A program made the position numbers and the translations under genes. Of a stretch of 25,106 bases of DNA, positions 7,028-13,616 are shown piece after piece. Position 1 is the stretch's first letter; each line of letters begins with the position of its first letter. The notes beneath the pieces are model-generated. The model did no database searches. It was not told the DNA's origin and saw only the letters and a list, made by a program, of their open reading frames with translations. The DNA is from an uncultured Campylobacter sp. (GTDB lineage: Bacteria; Campylobacterota; Campylobacteria; Campylobacterales; Campylobacteraceae), in assembly GCA_900539505.1 (NCBI GenBank), contig UQCL01000032.1:1-25106 (forward strand), in the 5' to 3' direction.

Positions 7028-8338
7028 ATGCTTAGGTTTGTTTCGACTCTGCTTTTTGCGCTGTTTTTCTCGGCATTTTTTATGCAAGGCTCGCTGCTTT
7101 ATTATTTGGAGCAGCGATTTCACGATGACTTTGGGCTGGAAGAATGGCTGCGCCGCTCGCCGTTTCGCGTAGGTGGAGAGATCTACGAAAAGATTGCAAA
7201 TGGCGCAGATAAGCTTGAGCAGCGTATCAAAGGCGAGGACATTAGCAAGGATGAGGACGCAAGTCCGCATAGCGGAAGAAAAAATTTTAAAAAACCTGCG
7301 CAAGATCGTATGGCGGAAAATCAAGCTTTGCAAAGCACGAGGGTGCGAGATCACGATACTTCGCAAAGCGTTAAACCGCAAGATAGCAAGCCGCAAGCTC
7401 ATGCCGCAAAGAATTCCGCTTTAAATAATTCTGCGCATCATTTAAAGACGCGCGATTCTGCGCAGGAGCCTTACGCACAAAATTCCGCTTCTAAAAATTC
7501 TACTTCGCAAAATTCCGTGTCACAAAGCCAGACTACAACAAGCTCTGTGCCGCGCAGCTCCTCTGCGTCGCAAAATCCCGTCACGGCAAGCGCAACCTTG
7601 CAAAGCGGCGAAAATTCCGATTCTCAACTCCCTGCTTCGCAGGCTTTGGAGCAGAATTTAACGACGCAAGGCTCCGTGGAGGTTGATGCTAAAATTTCGC
7701 TTAGCGACGATGGCAAAATCCGCCTAAATGCAGGCGATGAGGTGCTTTTTATGGGCGATAGTCTGATGCAATACGTGGGTATGAACGCTAAGAAATTTTT
7801 TCCGAAGCGAAGCCTGAGAGTGATCGATCTTAGCAAGCAATCGACGGGGCTTGCGAGCAAGAAATCTTTCGACTGGCAAAAGACGCTCGATACTGCACTT
7901 AGAGAGAATGGCGGCGTTAAGCTCGTAGTCGTGCTTCTGGGCGCCAACGATGTGTGGGAGTACCGCGCGGGCGGCAAAACTTATGGCATTAAAACGCCGC
8001 GCTGGCGGGAGTTTTACGCCTCAAGAGTGCGTGAGATCTACGATACGGCGCACTCGCACGGTGCAGGAGTGCTGTGGCTTGCGATGCCGTGTATGCAAAA
8101 GCCGGATTTTGAGGAGAAAACGCAGCTGCTAAATCAAATATATGCCGACGCCAGTATGGCGCTTGGCGGGTATTTTATGCAAACAACCCCGCTGGTGTGC
8201 GAAAAAGGCGTCTATAAAACCTATCTGCAAAGCGGCTCCAAGCTCGTGCGCGTGCGCCAAGACGACGGCATTCATATGAGCAAAGAGGGTTGCGAAGCGG
8301 TAGCGAAAGAAATTTTATCAAGGATTGAAGTTGAGTAA
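7028..8338 (+). CDS. Membrane-anchored SGNH hydrolase/O-acetyltransferase with Ser/Gln-rich linker (DUF459/PatB-like)
   Basis: The 436-residue protein has an N-terminal membrane anchor (residues 3-26) and a short helical part. A long low-complexity linker (about 71-215) rich in Ser, Gln, Asn and Ala follows, then a C-terminal SGNH catalytic domain. Catalytic blocks are visible: Ser245 in FMGDSLMQ, Asn307 in LLGANDVW, and the Asp413/His416 pair in DGIHMSKEG. The enzyme would act in the periplasm, tethered to the membrane with a flexible reach. In Gram-negative O-acetylation loci, an MBOAT protein (PatA) hands acetate to an SGNH transferase (PatB); the abutting MBOAT gene fits this. Its 3' end overlaps the next gene. 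DUF459 assignment is from motif style; esterase activity cannot be ruled out. Confidence 0.75.
   Translation: MLRFVSTLLFALFFSAFFMQGSLLYYLEQRFHDDFGLEEWLRRSPFRVGGEIYEKIANGADKLEQRIKGEDISKDEDASPHSGRKNFKKPAQDRMAENQALQSTRVRDHDTSQSVKPQDSKPQAHAAKNSALNNSAHHLKTRDSAQEPYAQNSASKNSTSQNSVSQSQTTTSSVPRSSSASQNPVTASATLQSGENSDSQLPASQALEQNLTTQGSVEVDAKISLSDDGKIRLNAGDEVLFMGDSLMQYVGMNAKKFFPKRSLRVIDLSKQSTGLASKKSFDWQKTLDTALRENGGVKLVVVLLGANDVWEYRAGGKTYGIKTPRWREFYASRVREIYDTAHSHGAGVLWLAMPCMQKPDFEEKTQLLNQIYADASMALGGYFMQTTPLVCEKGVYKTYLQSGSKLVRVRQDDGIHMSKEGCEAVAKEILSRIEVE
8320..8333 (+). promoter_or_regulatory. RBS deciding a TTG start
   Basis: AAGGA (8320-8324) is 6 bases from TTG at 8331 and 0 bases from TTG at 8325. This favours 8331 as the start of the SGNH lipoprotein. 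The site lies inside the end of the preceding gene. Confidence 0.55.
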
Positions 8339-9383
8339 ATTTATAGTGATTTTATTTGCCGCATTATTAGGCGGATGCGCGGCAAACGCAGGCGTCCGCG
8401 GCATAAATTCCGCAAATGCAAAAAGCTCTGCGGGCTTTGGAGTGAAATTTTTTGGCGATTCGCATTTAGGAAGCGACGCGCTGATAGATGCTTTCAGACA
8501 CGGCTTTTTCGTGCAAAACAGCGTCGGCTTCGTGCCTGCGATGATGCCTAAATACCACAAAAGCGAAAATATAGAATTTAAGCAAAGCGGCTTTAATGTG
8601 ATCTCATCCCGCACCGAGCAAGATCCAGATTTCCCGTTATGCGGAGTGATCGCTACCGGCAAAAAGGGCGCTAATGTGCGACTGGAGCTAAAGCAGCTTA
8701 GCGGCGATTTTTACGTCGAAATTTTACATAAATCGGATCAGGGCGGCGAGATTTTTCGCGTGCGCGATGCAAGTGGGCTAAGCGCGTATATTTCGCAAGA
8801 AGTGCCGCAGAAATGGGAGTATTCTAAGCTGCGACTTAGATTTCCTATCGAAATTAGATCGCTGCGTGACGGAGCAGAGCTTGGAGGATATAAAATTTAC
8901 CGCAAAAACGCGCGCTTTGCAGACTCTTGCGCGAGCAACGGCGCGTTTAGCAACCTCTATGAAAAATGGGGCGCAGATGCCTTTGGTAGGGATTTTTCAG
9001 GACTTAGATACAATCTCGTAGTTATCGCTTATGGTACAAACGACGCGATGGATCCGAAATTTGACGAGCAAAAATTCTACCAAAGCGTCCGTGGGCTGCT
9101 TCGCTCCGTCCGCTCCGCAGCTCCCGGTGCAAAAATCCTGCTTGTAGCGCCGCCGCGAAGCCCTAAAGTGCCAAACGCCTCACGCGCTGCGGAGGTGCTA
9201 GCGCATCTAGCGCGAGACGAAGGGGTGATGTTTTACGACATAGCCGGTCTTATGGATGAGGATGGCGGCTGGCGCGGCTGGCGCGAGCGTGGGCTGATCC
9301 GCCCTGACGAAATCCACTTGCAAAAAGAGGGCTACGAAAAAATCGGCGCAGCGCTGGCGACGAAATTGCGCGGCAGGCTTTAA
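8331..9383 (+). CDS. SGNH/GDSL hydrolase lipoprotein (Ape1-like, possible O-acetyl esterase)
   Basis: The 350-residue product has a lipoprotein signal (ALLGGC, lipidated Cys16) and a split SGNH domain. Block I is FFGDSH with Ser44, block III is AYGTND with Asn237, and the Asp326-x-x-His329 pair is in DEIHLQKEG. About 190 residues lie between blocks I and III and look beta-rich, matching the inserted beta-sandwich of the peptidoglycan O-acetyl esterase Ape1. It probably acts in the periplasm, removing O-acetyl groups. The start is TTG: AAGGA at 8320-8324 sits 6 bases before TTG 8331 but directly touches the alternative TTG at 8325. The start overlaps the preceding stop (TTGAGTAA), implying translational coupling. 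Ape1 activity is inferred from the domain layout and neighbours. Confidence 0.78.
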   Translation: MSKFIVILFAALLGGCAANAGVRGINSANAKSSAGFGVKFFGDSHLGSDALIDAFRHGFFVQNSVGFVPAMMPKYHKSENIEFKQSGFNVISSRTEQDPDFPLCGVIATGKKGANVRLELKQLSGDFYVEILHKSDQGGEIFRVRDASGLSAYISQEVPQKWEYSKLRLRFPIEIRSLRDGAELGGYKIYRKNARFADSCASNGAFSNLYEKWGADAFGRDFSGLRYNLVVIAYGTNDAMDPKFDEQKFYQSVRGLLRSVRSAAPGAKILLVAPPRSPKVPNASRAAEVLAHLARDEGVMFYDIAGLMDEDGGWRGWRERGLIRPDEIHLQKEGYEKIGAALATKLRGRL

Positions 9384-9716
9384 AATTAATCTTTAAATTT
9401 AGGCGGCTCGCCGTGGAATTTTAAAGTTCGTTGTGAAAATTTACAAAGCTCTTTGTGGAAATTGCACAATCCGCCGCGAAATTTAAATCAGAAGCTGCGG
9501 CTTTAAATTTACGCGTCGATAGGCTTGATGCCTGTGCTTTTAAAATATGTCGCCCAAATTTACGCTTTTAATTTGGATTAAATTTATGTGGTTACGGCTA
9601 GGGGCAAAAGGTCTGTGCGGTGTGTGCCGCGTAAATTTAGCGCTTCAAATTTCATTCGCACGGGCTGCGGCAAAGCGCGGCGAGTTAAATTTAAGAAAGC
9701 AAAAAAGGAGAGGCAG
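9384..9716. other. Intergenic region with degenerate tandem repeat
   Basis: No gene is supported. From 9409 to about 9490, four degenerate units begin at CGCCGTGG (9409), CGTTGTGA (9429), CTTTGTGG (9451) and CGCCGCGA (9472), each followed by an AAATTT-type core, with a period of 20-22 bases. A + strand frame continues upstream from 9717 to 9588, but the strong RBS at 9701-9710 argues that it is not translated. Confidence 0.55.
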
Positions 9717-10427
9717 ATGATATATCTTTGCGGCGATACACACGGAATAAACGAGATCGGCAAAATCACGAACAAAGCCTTTGCAGGCGGGCTTAGCGCG
9801 GATGATTTCGTCATCGTGCTCGGAGATTTTGGGCTGTTTTGGAGCGAGCGGATAGATGAGTTTATGGTGCGCAAAAATATAGAAAGATATTTCCCCGCCG
9901 CGCTTCTGTTTATAGACGGCAACCATGAAAATTTCGATATGTTGGACGAGCTGCCGCGCGAGCGGAAATTCGGAGGCACCGTGGGCGTGGGCGGCGAGAA
10001 TATTTTTTGGCTGCGGCGCGGCGAAATTTACGAGATTGCAGGGCGACAATTTTTGTGTTTCGGCGGCGCGCTTAGCGTCGATAAGGTGCATCGGATACCG
10101 GGGCTTAGCTGGTGGGCGCGCGAGATTCCAAGCGAGGAGGAGTTTGCTTGCGCGATGCGAAATGCGCGCGATTTCATCGCTACGGGCGGGCGAATAGACG
10201 CGGTGCTAAGCCACACGGCGCCATGGTTTGCGATGAAATTTTTAAAAGAATACCTTTGGTGCGGCAAATGCACTTTCGATAAAACGTCTGAGTATCTGGG
10301 GCGGATCTTTGAGCTCGTAAAGCCTGCGCGGTGGTATTTCGGGCACTTTCACGGCGATAAGAAATTCCATGCGCAGGGCTGCGATTTTTATCTCTGCTAC
10401 GATGAAATTTTAAAATTTGAAGACTAG
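9717..10427 (+). CDS. Calcineurin-like metallophosphoesterase
   Basis: This 236-residue cytosolic protein has the ordered metal-binding motifs of the calcineurin-like phosphoesterase fold: GDTHG (Asp7, His9), GDFG (Asp37), GNHE (Asn69, His70), LSHTAP (His166) and GHFHG (His210, His212). These would bind two metal ions and hydrolyse a phosphoester. The GDFGLFW form is typical of the small subfamily starting MIYxxGDTHG, whose substrate is not known to me. The start at 9717 is set by AAAAAAGGAG at 9701-9710, six bases upstream, and by the motif beginning at residue 6; an in-frame GTG at 9588 would add 43 basic, unconserved-looking residues. It seems to be a single-gene unit. Confidence 0.88.
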   Translation: MIYLCGDTHGINEIGKITNKAFAGGLSADDFVIVLGDFGLFWSERIDEFMVRKNIERYFPAALLFIDGNHENFDMLDELPRERKFGGTVGVGGENIFWLRRGEIYEIAGRQFLCFGGALSVDKVHRIPGLSWWAREIPSEEEFACAMRNARDFIATGGRIDAVLSHTAPWFAMKFLKEYLWCGKCTFDKTSEYLGRIFELVKPARWYFGHFHGDKKFHAQGCDFYLCYDEILKFED

Positions 10428-10466
10428 CCTTAAGCCCGCGGCAGCGAAATTCCAAGCTTTGCAAAC

Positions 10467-10480
10467 GGCGAAATTTCGCC
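10467..10480. repeat. Palindrome GGCGAAATTTCGCC
   Basis: This perfect 14-base palindrome lies 40 bases after the metallophosphoesterase stop and is followed by an A/T-rich tail (CATAAATTTT). It could be a weak terminator. A second CGAAATT-type inverted repeat lies at 11051-11078. Confidence 0.4.
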
Positions 10481-10545
10481 CATAAATTTTAAATGCTGAG
10501 GCGCGTGAAATTGAGCCTTTATATTAAAATTTAAGCTAGTTTGGC

Positions 10546-10551
10546 TACAAT
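10546..10551 (+). promoter_or_regulatory. Putative -10 box of the selenoprotein gene
   Basis: TACAAT at 10546-10551 lies 28 bases before the ATG at 10580 and would put the transcript start near 10558. No clear -35 is visible. AAAGGA at 10568-10573 is the RBS. Confidence 0.5.
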
Positions 10552-10579
10552 GTGGCACTTTTTTTAGAAAGGAATAAAG

Positions 10580-10813
10580 ATGAAGGTTGTAATTACTTAT
10601 TGTAATTCTTGATCTTATAGACCGCAAGCTCTCCGTGTGAGAGATGAAATAACAAGCGTCTATAAGGATGCAGTTGTCGAGTTGGCCCCTGGTGGCAGCG
10701 GAGACTTTCTAGTAGAAGTTGACGGCAGAAAGCTTTTCTTCAATAAAGATTTTGCTAAGCCTCGTTTCCCAAGTGAAGGTGAAATTTTAAATCTAATTAA
10801 AGTTGCAGCCTAG
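10580..10813 (+). CDS. SelW/Rdx-family selenoprotein with in-frame TGA (Sec)
   Basis: Reading TGA at 10610-10612 as selenocysteine gives one uninterrupted 77-residue protein, starting MKVVITYCNSU and ending at TAG 10811. The redox motif is CxxU (Cys8, Sec11) at the end of the first beta strand, as in SelW/Rdx thioredoxin-fold proteins. The rest fits that family: SYRPQALRVRDEI helix, VVELAPGGSGDFLVEVDG, LFFNKDF, then RFPSEGEIL. Length is normal for bacterial SelW-like proteins. RBS AAAGGA sits 6 bases before ATG. A SECIS-like hairpin follows the TGA, and an intrinsic terminator follows the stop, so this is a complete monocistronic gene. Its role is presumably thiol/selenol redox in the cytosol; the partner is unknown. 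SelA/B/C/D are not in the window. Without Sec the product would be a 10-residue peptide. Confidence 0.93.
10614..10666 (+). promoter_or_regulatory. Bacterial SECIS-like element
   Basis: CTTATAGAC (10614-10622) is the exact reverse complement of GTCTATAAG (10658-10666), giving a 9-bp basal stem that starts two bases after TGA. Within it CTCTC (10629-10633) pairs with GAGAG (10639-10643) around the loop CGTGT. The apical loop begins 21 bases after TGA and has G at its second position. This fits what is known of bacterial SECIS elements, which lie inside the coding region and bind SelB. Confidence 0.85.
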
Positions 10814-10819
10814 CTCAAA

Positions 10820-10859
10820 GCCCGAAAGTCGGTCGCAAGATTTGCTTTCGGGCGTTTTT
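10820..10859 (+). terminator. Intrinsic terminator of the selenoprotein gene
   Basis: GCCCGAAAG (10820-10828) pairs perfectly with CTTTCGGGC (10845-10853), and GTTTTT follows. It starts 7 bases after the TAG stop. Confidence 0.92.
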
Positions 10860-11050
10860 ATACTCAAATTTCAAATCCGTAAATTTAATCGTAAAACCAT
10901 CCTAAATTTGCCAGATCGGCGCTACGCAAAATTTAGATAAATGATCTCGCATTTCGGCGAATTCGAAAAGCTATTTTAATCAAAATTTACGCGACGATCG
11001 CGGTTTAAATTTTTATCGCTCGGAGTTATAAATTTTAAAAGAAAGAGGAA

Positions 11051-11078
11051 TTTTTGCGAAATTAAAATTTCGCAAAAA
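11051..11078. repeat. Inverted repeat after efp
   Basis: TTTTTGCGAAATT (11051-11063) and AATTTCGCAAAAA (11066-11078) are perfect 13-base complements around two bases. It lies just beyond the efp stop (10 bases) and may end that transcript, although the T-run is inside the stem rather than after it. Confidence 0.5.
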
Positions 11079-11087
11079 CAGGGGGGA

Positions 11088-11654
11088 TTATTTATTTGCG
11101 CGCTCGATATACTCGCCGCGGACGGTATCTACGCGGATGACCTCGCCTTCGAGCACGTGAAAGGGGATCTGTACCACGGCGCCGGTCTCAAGCGTGGCGG
11201 GCTTTTTGTTGCTGCCCTGCGTATCGCCGCGGAAATTCGGCGCAGTCTCTACGATCTTAAGCTCCACTACCTGCGGCACATCCACGCCGATCGCTTTGCC
11301 GTTATAAAACATTATATTTACCATCATGCCATCTAGCATCCATTTTTTCGCCTCACCCACATCCTCGTCGCTAATTGCGATCTGTTCGTAACTATCGGTA
11401 TCCATGAACTGACACGCCTCGCCGTCATCGTAGAGATACTGCATCTCTTTTTCCTCAAGATTCGGCGCTTCGCATTTATCGCCCGCATGGAAGGTCTTTT
11501 CAAGCACTTTGCCATCGATGAAAGATTTTATTTTAACGCGCACGAAAGCAGGTCCTTTGCCCGGTTTTACGTGTTGGTATTCTATGATTTTAAACGGGAT
11601 TCCGTCCACCTCGATTTTTAGACCTTTTTTTAGATCGCCCATTGAATAAGCCAT
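11088..11654 (-). CDS. efp: Elongation factor P
   Basis: EF-P binds the ribosome between the P and E sites and relieves stalling at polyproline stretches. The 188-residue protein is full length, with three barrel domains. The N-terminal KOW-like domain carries the tip loop HVKPGKGPAFVR with Lys33 at the position that is modified in many bacteria. The middle part has YLYDDGEACQFMDTDSYEQI, and the C-terminal OB domain contains the EF-P signature GDTQGSNKKPATLETGAVVQIPFHV. The ATG at 11654 is preceded by TAAGGAG with 6-base spacing and a perfect TATAAT further up. It is divergently transcribed from the DsbC/G-like gene. The modifying enzyme is not encoded in this window. Confidence 0.97.
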   Translation of the reverse strand: MAYSMGDLKKGLKIEVDGIPFKIIEYQHVKPGKGPAFVRVKIKSFIDGKVLEKTFHAGDKCEAPNLEEKEMQYLYDDGEACQFMDTDSYEQIAISDEDVGEAKKWMLDGMMVNIMFYNGKAIGVDVPQVVELKIVETAPNFRGDTQGSNKKPATLETGAVVQIPFHVLEGEVIRVDTVRGEYIERANK

Positions 11655-11682
11655 AAATTTCTCCTTAAATTAATGAGGCGCG

Positions 11683-11688
11683 ATTATA
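11683..11688 (-). promoter_or_regulatory. -10 box of efp
   Basis: On the minus strand this is a perfect TATAAT preceded by TTGT, 28 bases before the efp ATG. It is one half of a divergent promoter pair with 11710-11715. Confidence 0.7.
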
Positions 11689-11709
11689 ACAAATTTTATT
11701 TTAAATTGA

Positions 11710-11715
11710 TATAAT
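11710..11715 (+). promoter_or_regulatory. -10 box of the DsbC/G-like gene
   Basis: A perfect TATAAT lies 27 bases before the ATG at 11743, with an AT-rich upstream region. GGAGGA at 11732-11737 is the RBS. Confidence 0.7.
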
Positions 11716-11742
11716 TGGCGAAATTTTAAGGGGAGGAAAGCT

Positions 11743-12483
11743 ATGAAAAAAATCATCTACATTTTGGCTGCGTGTGCGGCTTTTGCGCTCGGCGCGAATG
11801 CGAACGAAGCGGAGTTCGTAAAAAACCTAAAGCAAAGTCTAAATGATAAAAACGCTCAGCTCATCTCGATCGATAAACTAAACTCGCTAAACGGGCTAAA
11901 TTTGCTGATCGTCCGCTCGGGCGATAAAAAAGAGGCGTTTTTAGCTAGCGACGACGGCAAAAGCCTAGTGGCAATAACTGAGGAGCCTAAGCTTGCGGAC
12001 GCGGCAGACGTGGCGCTATTTAAGATGAGAACTCAAATTTTAAAGGACGCCAGGGACGCCGCCGCGCTTGAGCTGCTAAAGAGCATAGATCCCGCGAGAT
12101 TTGCCTATATCGAGTCGTTTGATAAAAATAATCCCTATATGACCTACATCGTGGGCGATCCGGAGTGCCCGTATTGCGCCGAGGAGATGAAAAGGATCAC
12201 GAAGCATCTTCGCAACAGCAACGTAAAATTGATCTTTGCGCCAGTGCACGGCAAGAGCGCGTTTATCAAATCGGCACTGGTTTTAAAGCAGCTGAAGGCT
12301 CTCTCTCCGAGCGATCAAAAGGGCGCGATCGACGTGATCGAGAAATACTATAACAAGGACGCGCAGGTAAGCGATGCGGATGTCTCAAAAGCCGAGCTTG
12401 ACGCCGTGTATGCGGACACCAAGACACTCTTTTCCAAAGGCGTGATCAAATCAGTCCCATACGTGATCAAGGTGAAAAAATAG
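11743..12483 (+). CDS. Periplasmic DsbC/DsbG-like thiol-disulfide protein
   Basis: This 246-residue secreted protein has a Sec signal peptide (residues 1-20, cut near GANA). An N-terminal region of about 100 residues looks like a dimerisation-type domain. A C-terminal thioredoxin fold carries the redox motif CPYC (Cys142, Cys145) in VGDPECPYCAEEM and the cis-proline loop KSVPYVI (Pro239). It would shuffle or isomerise disulfides in the periplasm; homologues in epsilonproteobacteria are annotated as DsbC/DsbG-like or thioredoxin-fold proteins. The start has GGAGG at 11732-11736 and a perfect TATAAT upstream. It is monocistronic, ending toward a shared convergent terminator. Whether it acts as isomerase or oxidase cannot be decided from sequence. 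Confidence 0.85.
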   Translation: MKKIIYILAACAAFALGANANEAEFVKNLKQSLNDKNAQLISIDKLNSLNGLNLLIVRSGDKKEAFLASDDGKSLVAITEEPKLADAADVALFKMRTQILKDARDAAALELLKSIDPARFAYIESFDKNNPYMTYIVGDPECPYCAEEMKRITKHLRNSNVKLIFAPVHGKSAFIKSALVLKQLKALSPSDQKGAIDVIEKYYNKDAQVSDADVSKAELDAVYADTKTLFSKGVIKSVPYVIKVKK

Positions 12484-12644
12484 TCTAAATTTGAGGAATT
12501 TAGGGCGCGAGGTTTGTGTGCGAACAGCGCGAGTTTGCTCGCGGTAGTGCAAGTCGCGCGCAGCACAGCCACCCGCGCGAGCTGAAATTTTATATTGATT
12601 GTAACCCGGCAATTCTAAATTTAAAACGATACATCTTCTAAAAG

Positions 12645-12671
12645 CACGCCCAAGCGATTTGCTTGGGCGTG
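12645..12671. terminator. Convergent terminator hairpin
   Basis: CACGCCCAAGC (12645-12655) pairs perfectly with GCTTGGGCGTG (12661-12671) around GATTT. On the minus strand it is followed by CTTTT, so it best serves the DUF234 gene. It can also stop the DsbC/G-like transcript from the other side. Confidence 0.85.
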
Positions 12672-12711
12672 TAATTATATGCGCTGCCATCGGGCTTTTT
12701 TAGCGCGCAGT

Positions 12712-13521
12712 TCAAAGTAAAATTTTAAAATCATCAAGCGAAAAGAGTAAAATTTTATCGCTTTTTAGGTTGCGCAGCTCGCCGCTAAAGCCGCTTTTGG
12801 AAAACAGCGCGAGTAGATCGGGTGCGAGGTGCGCTTTTTCGCATTTGAGCATTAGCTCGTTTAGCACATTTTTTGAAATTTTTCGCTCCTTGTATTTGCA
12901 CTCGCCTGCGACGCAAAAGCTCTCAAATTTCGCGTAGATATCGATCTCGACCTCTTTGTTCCAGAAGCTTGAAATTTGCGAAATCTCTAAATTTAGATAC
13001 TTCGCGAGTAGCTCCTTGCTTAAAATTTCAAACCCGAGCCCTGCATAGGCGTTGAAATCCGCTTTGATTAGGCTTAGCACGCGCCCTATTTCGCCACGTC
13101 GCAGCGCGGGCAGGTTCGGCTCGATAAATCTAAACCAAAACCTTGCAAAGTTGCTGCTGAAATGGACCTTGTCGGTGATATGGTAGCGGCGCAGCGCGCG
13201 CGGGAGGCGGTCGTTTTTGCGCTCTTTTTGCGCCCTTTGCTCGCTTGATTTTTCGGTGATTAAAAACTTCGCGTTTATGAGGTCTGCAGTGATTTTTTGC
13301 GCCGTAAACCGCGGCAAGATTTTTGAAATTCCTATTTTTTTGCGGTCGCTTCTAGCGAATTTCATCAGCGCCTTTTTGATCTGCTCTTCGCACTCGCCGC
13401 CGAATTTAAAGCGCTCGCCGAGACGTTCAAAGCAGAGTAAAATTTCATTTTCGATCGCTTCGAAAACGTCCGCATAGCCGCTTATACAGCCTATCTCGTC
13501 AAATACGAAATGAAACTGCAA
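12712..13521 (-). CDS. DUF234-type protein with PD-(D/E)XK nuclease-like C-terminus
   Basis: This 269-residue protein has a middle region (RYHITDKVHFSSNFARFWFRFIEPN) and a C-terminal part typical of DUF234, which usually ends archaeal and bacterial AAA-type ATPases. The nuclease-like core is seen as Glu165 (GLGFEILSKE), then WNKEVEIDIYAKF with Asp194, then AGECKYKE with Glu207 and Lys209. The N-terminal P-loop ATPase part is missing, and no Walker A is present. Function is unknown; a DNA-directed role is only inference. TTG at 13521 is the nearest usual start but has no RBS. A perfect AAGGAGG lies upstream at 13584-13590, so translation may begin at ATT 13578 with 19 more residues. It is divergent from the aminotransferase gene. 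Confidence 0.7.
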   Translation of the reverse strand: MQFHFVFDEIGCISGYADVFEAIENEILLCFERLGERFKFGGECEEQIKKALMKFARSDRKKIGISKILPRFTAQKITADLINAKFLITEKSSEQRAQKERKNDRLPRALRRYHITDKVHFSSNFARFWFRFIEPNLPALRRGEIGRVLSLIKADFNAYAGLGFEILSKELLAKYLNLEISQISSFWNKEVEIDIYAKFESFCVAGECKYKERKISKNVLNELMLKCEKAHLAPDLLALFSKSGFSGELRNLKSDKILLFSLDDFKILL

Positions 13522-13583
13522 AATCGCGTCGATATCGGCATCGCCTAAATTTCGCGCAGTGTCTTTTAACTCGTAAATTTCGC

Positions 13584-13590
13584 CCTCCTT
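13584..13590 (-). promoter_or_regulatory. Strong Shine-Dalgarno with no usual start codon
   Basis: On the minus strand this reads AAGGAGG. In the frame of the DUF234 protein, the codon five bases downstream is ATT (13578-13576). No ATG, GTG or TTG occurs at usable spacing in any frame. A TAAAAT -10-like box lies at 13605-13600 on the same strand. Confidence 0.5.
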
Positions 13591-13616
13591 GCGGGCGTAA
13601 TTTTAGCGAGTTTGGA

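Noticed and set aside
9588..9716. 43-residue N-terminal extension of the metallophosphoesterase
   Set aside because: The RBS at 9701-9710 and the MIYLCGDTHG start argue for ATG 9717; the extension is basic and unlike the family.
10604..10813. TGA as an ordinary stop followed by a pseudogene
   Set aside because: The TGA is exactly at the CxxU position, the reading frame continues intact to a normal stop and terminator, and a SECIS-like hairpin follows; decay would not preserve these.
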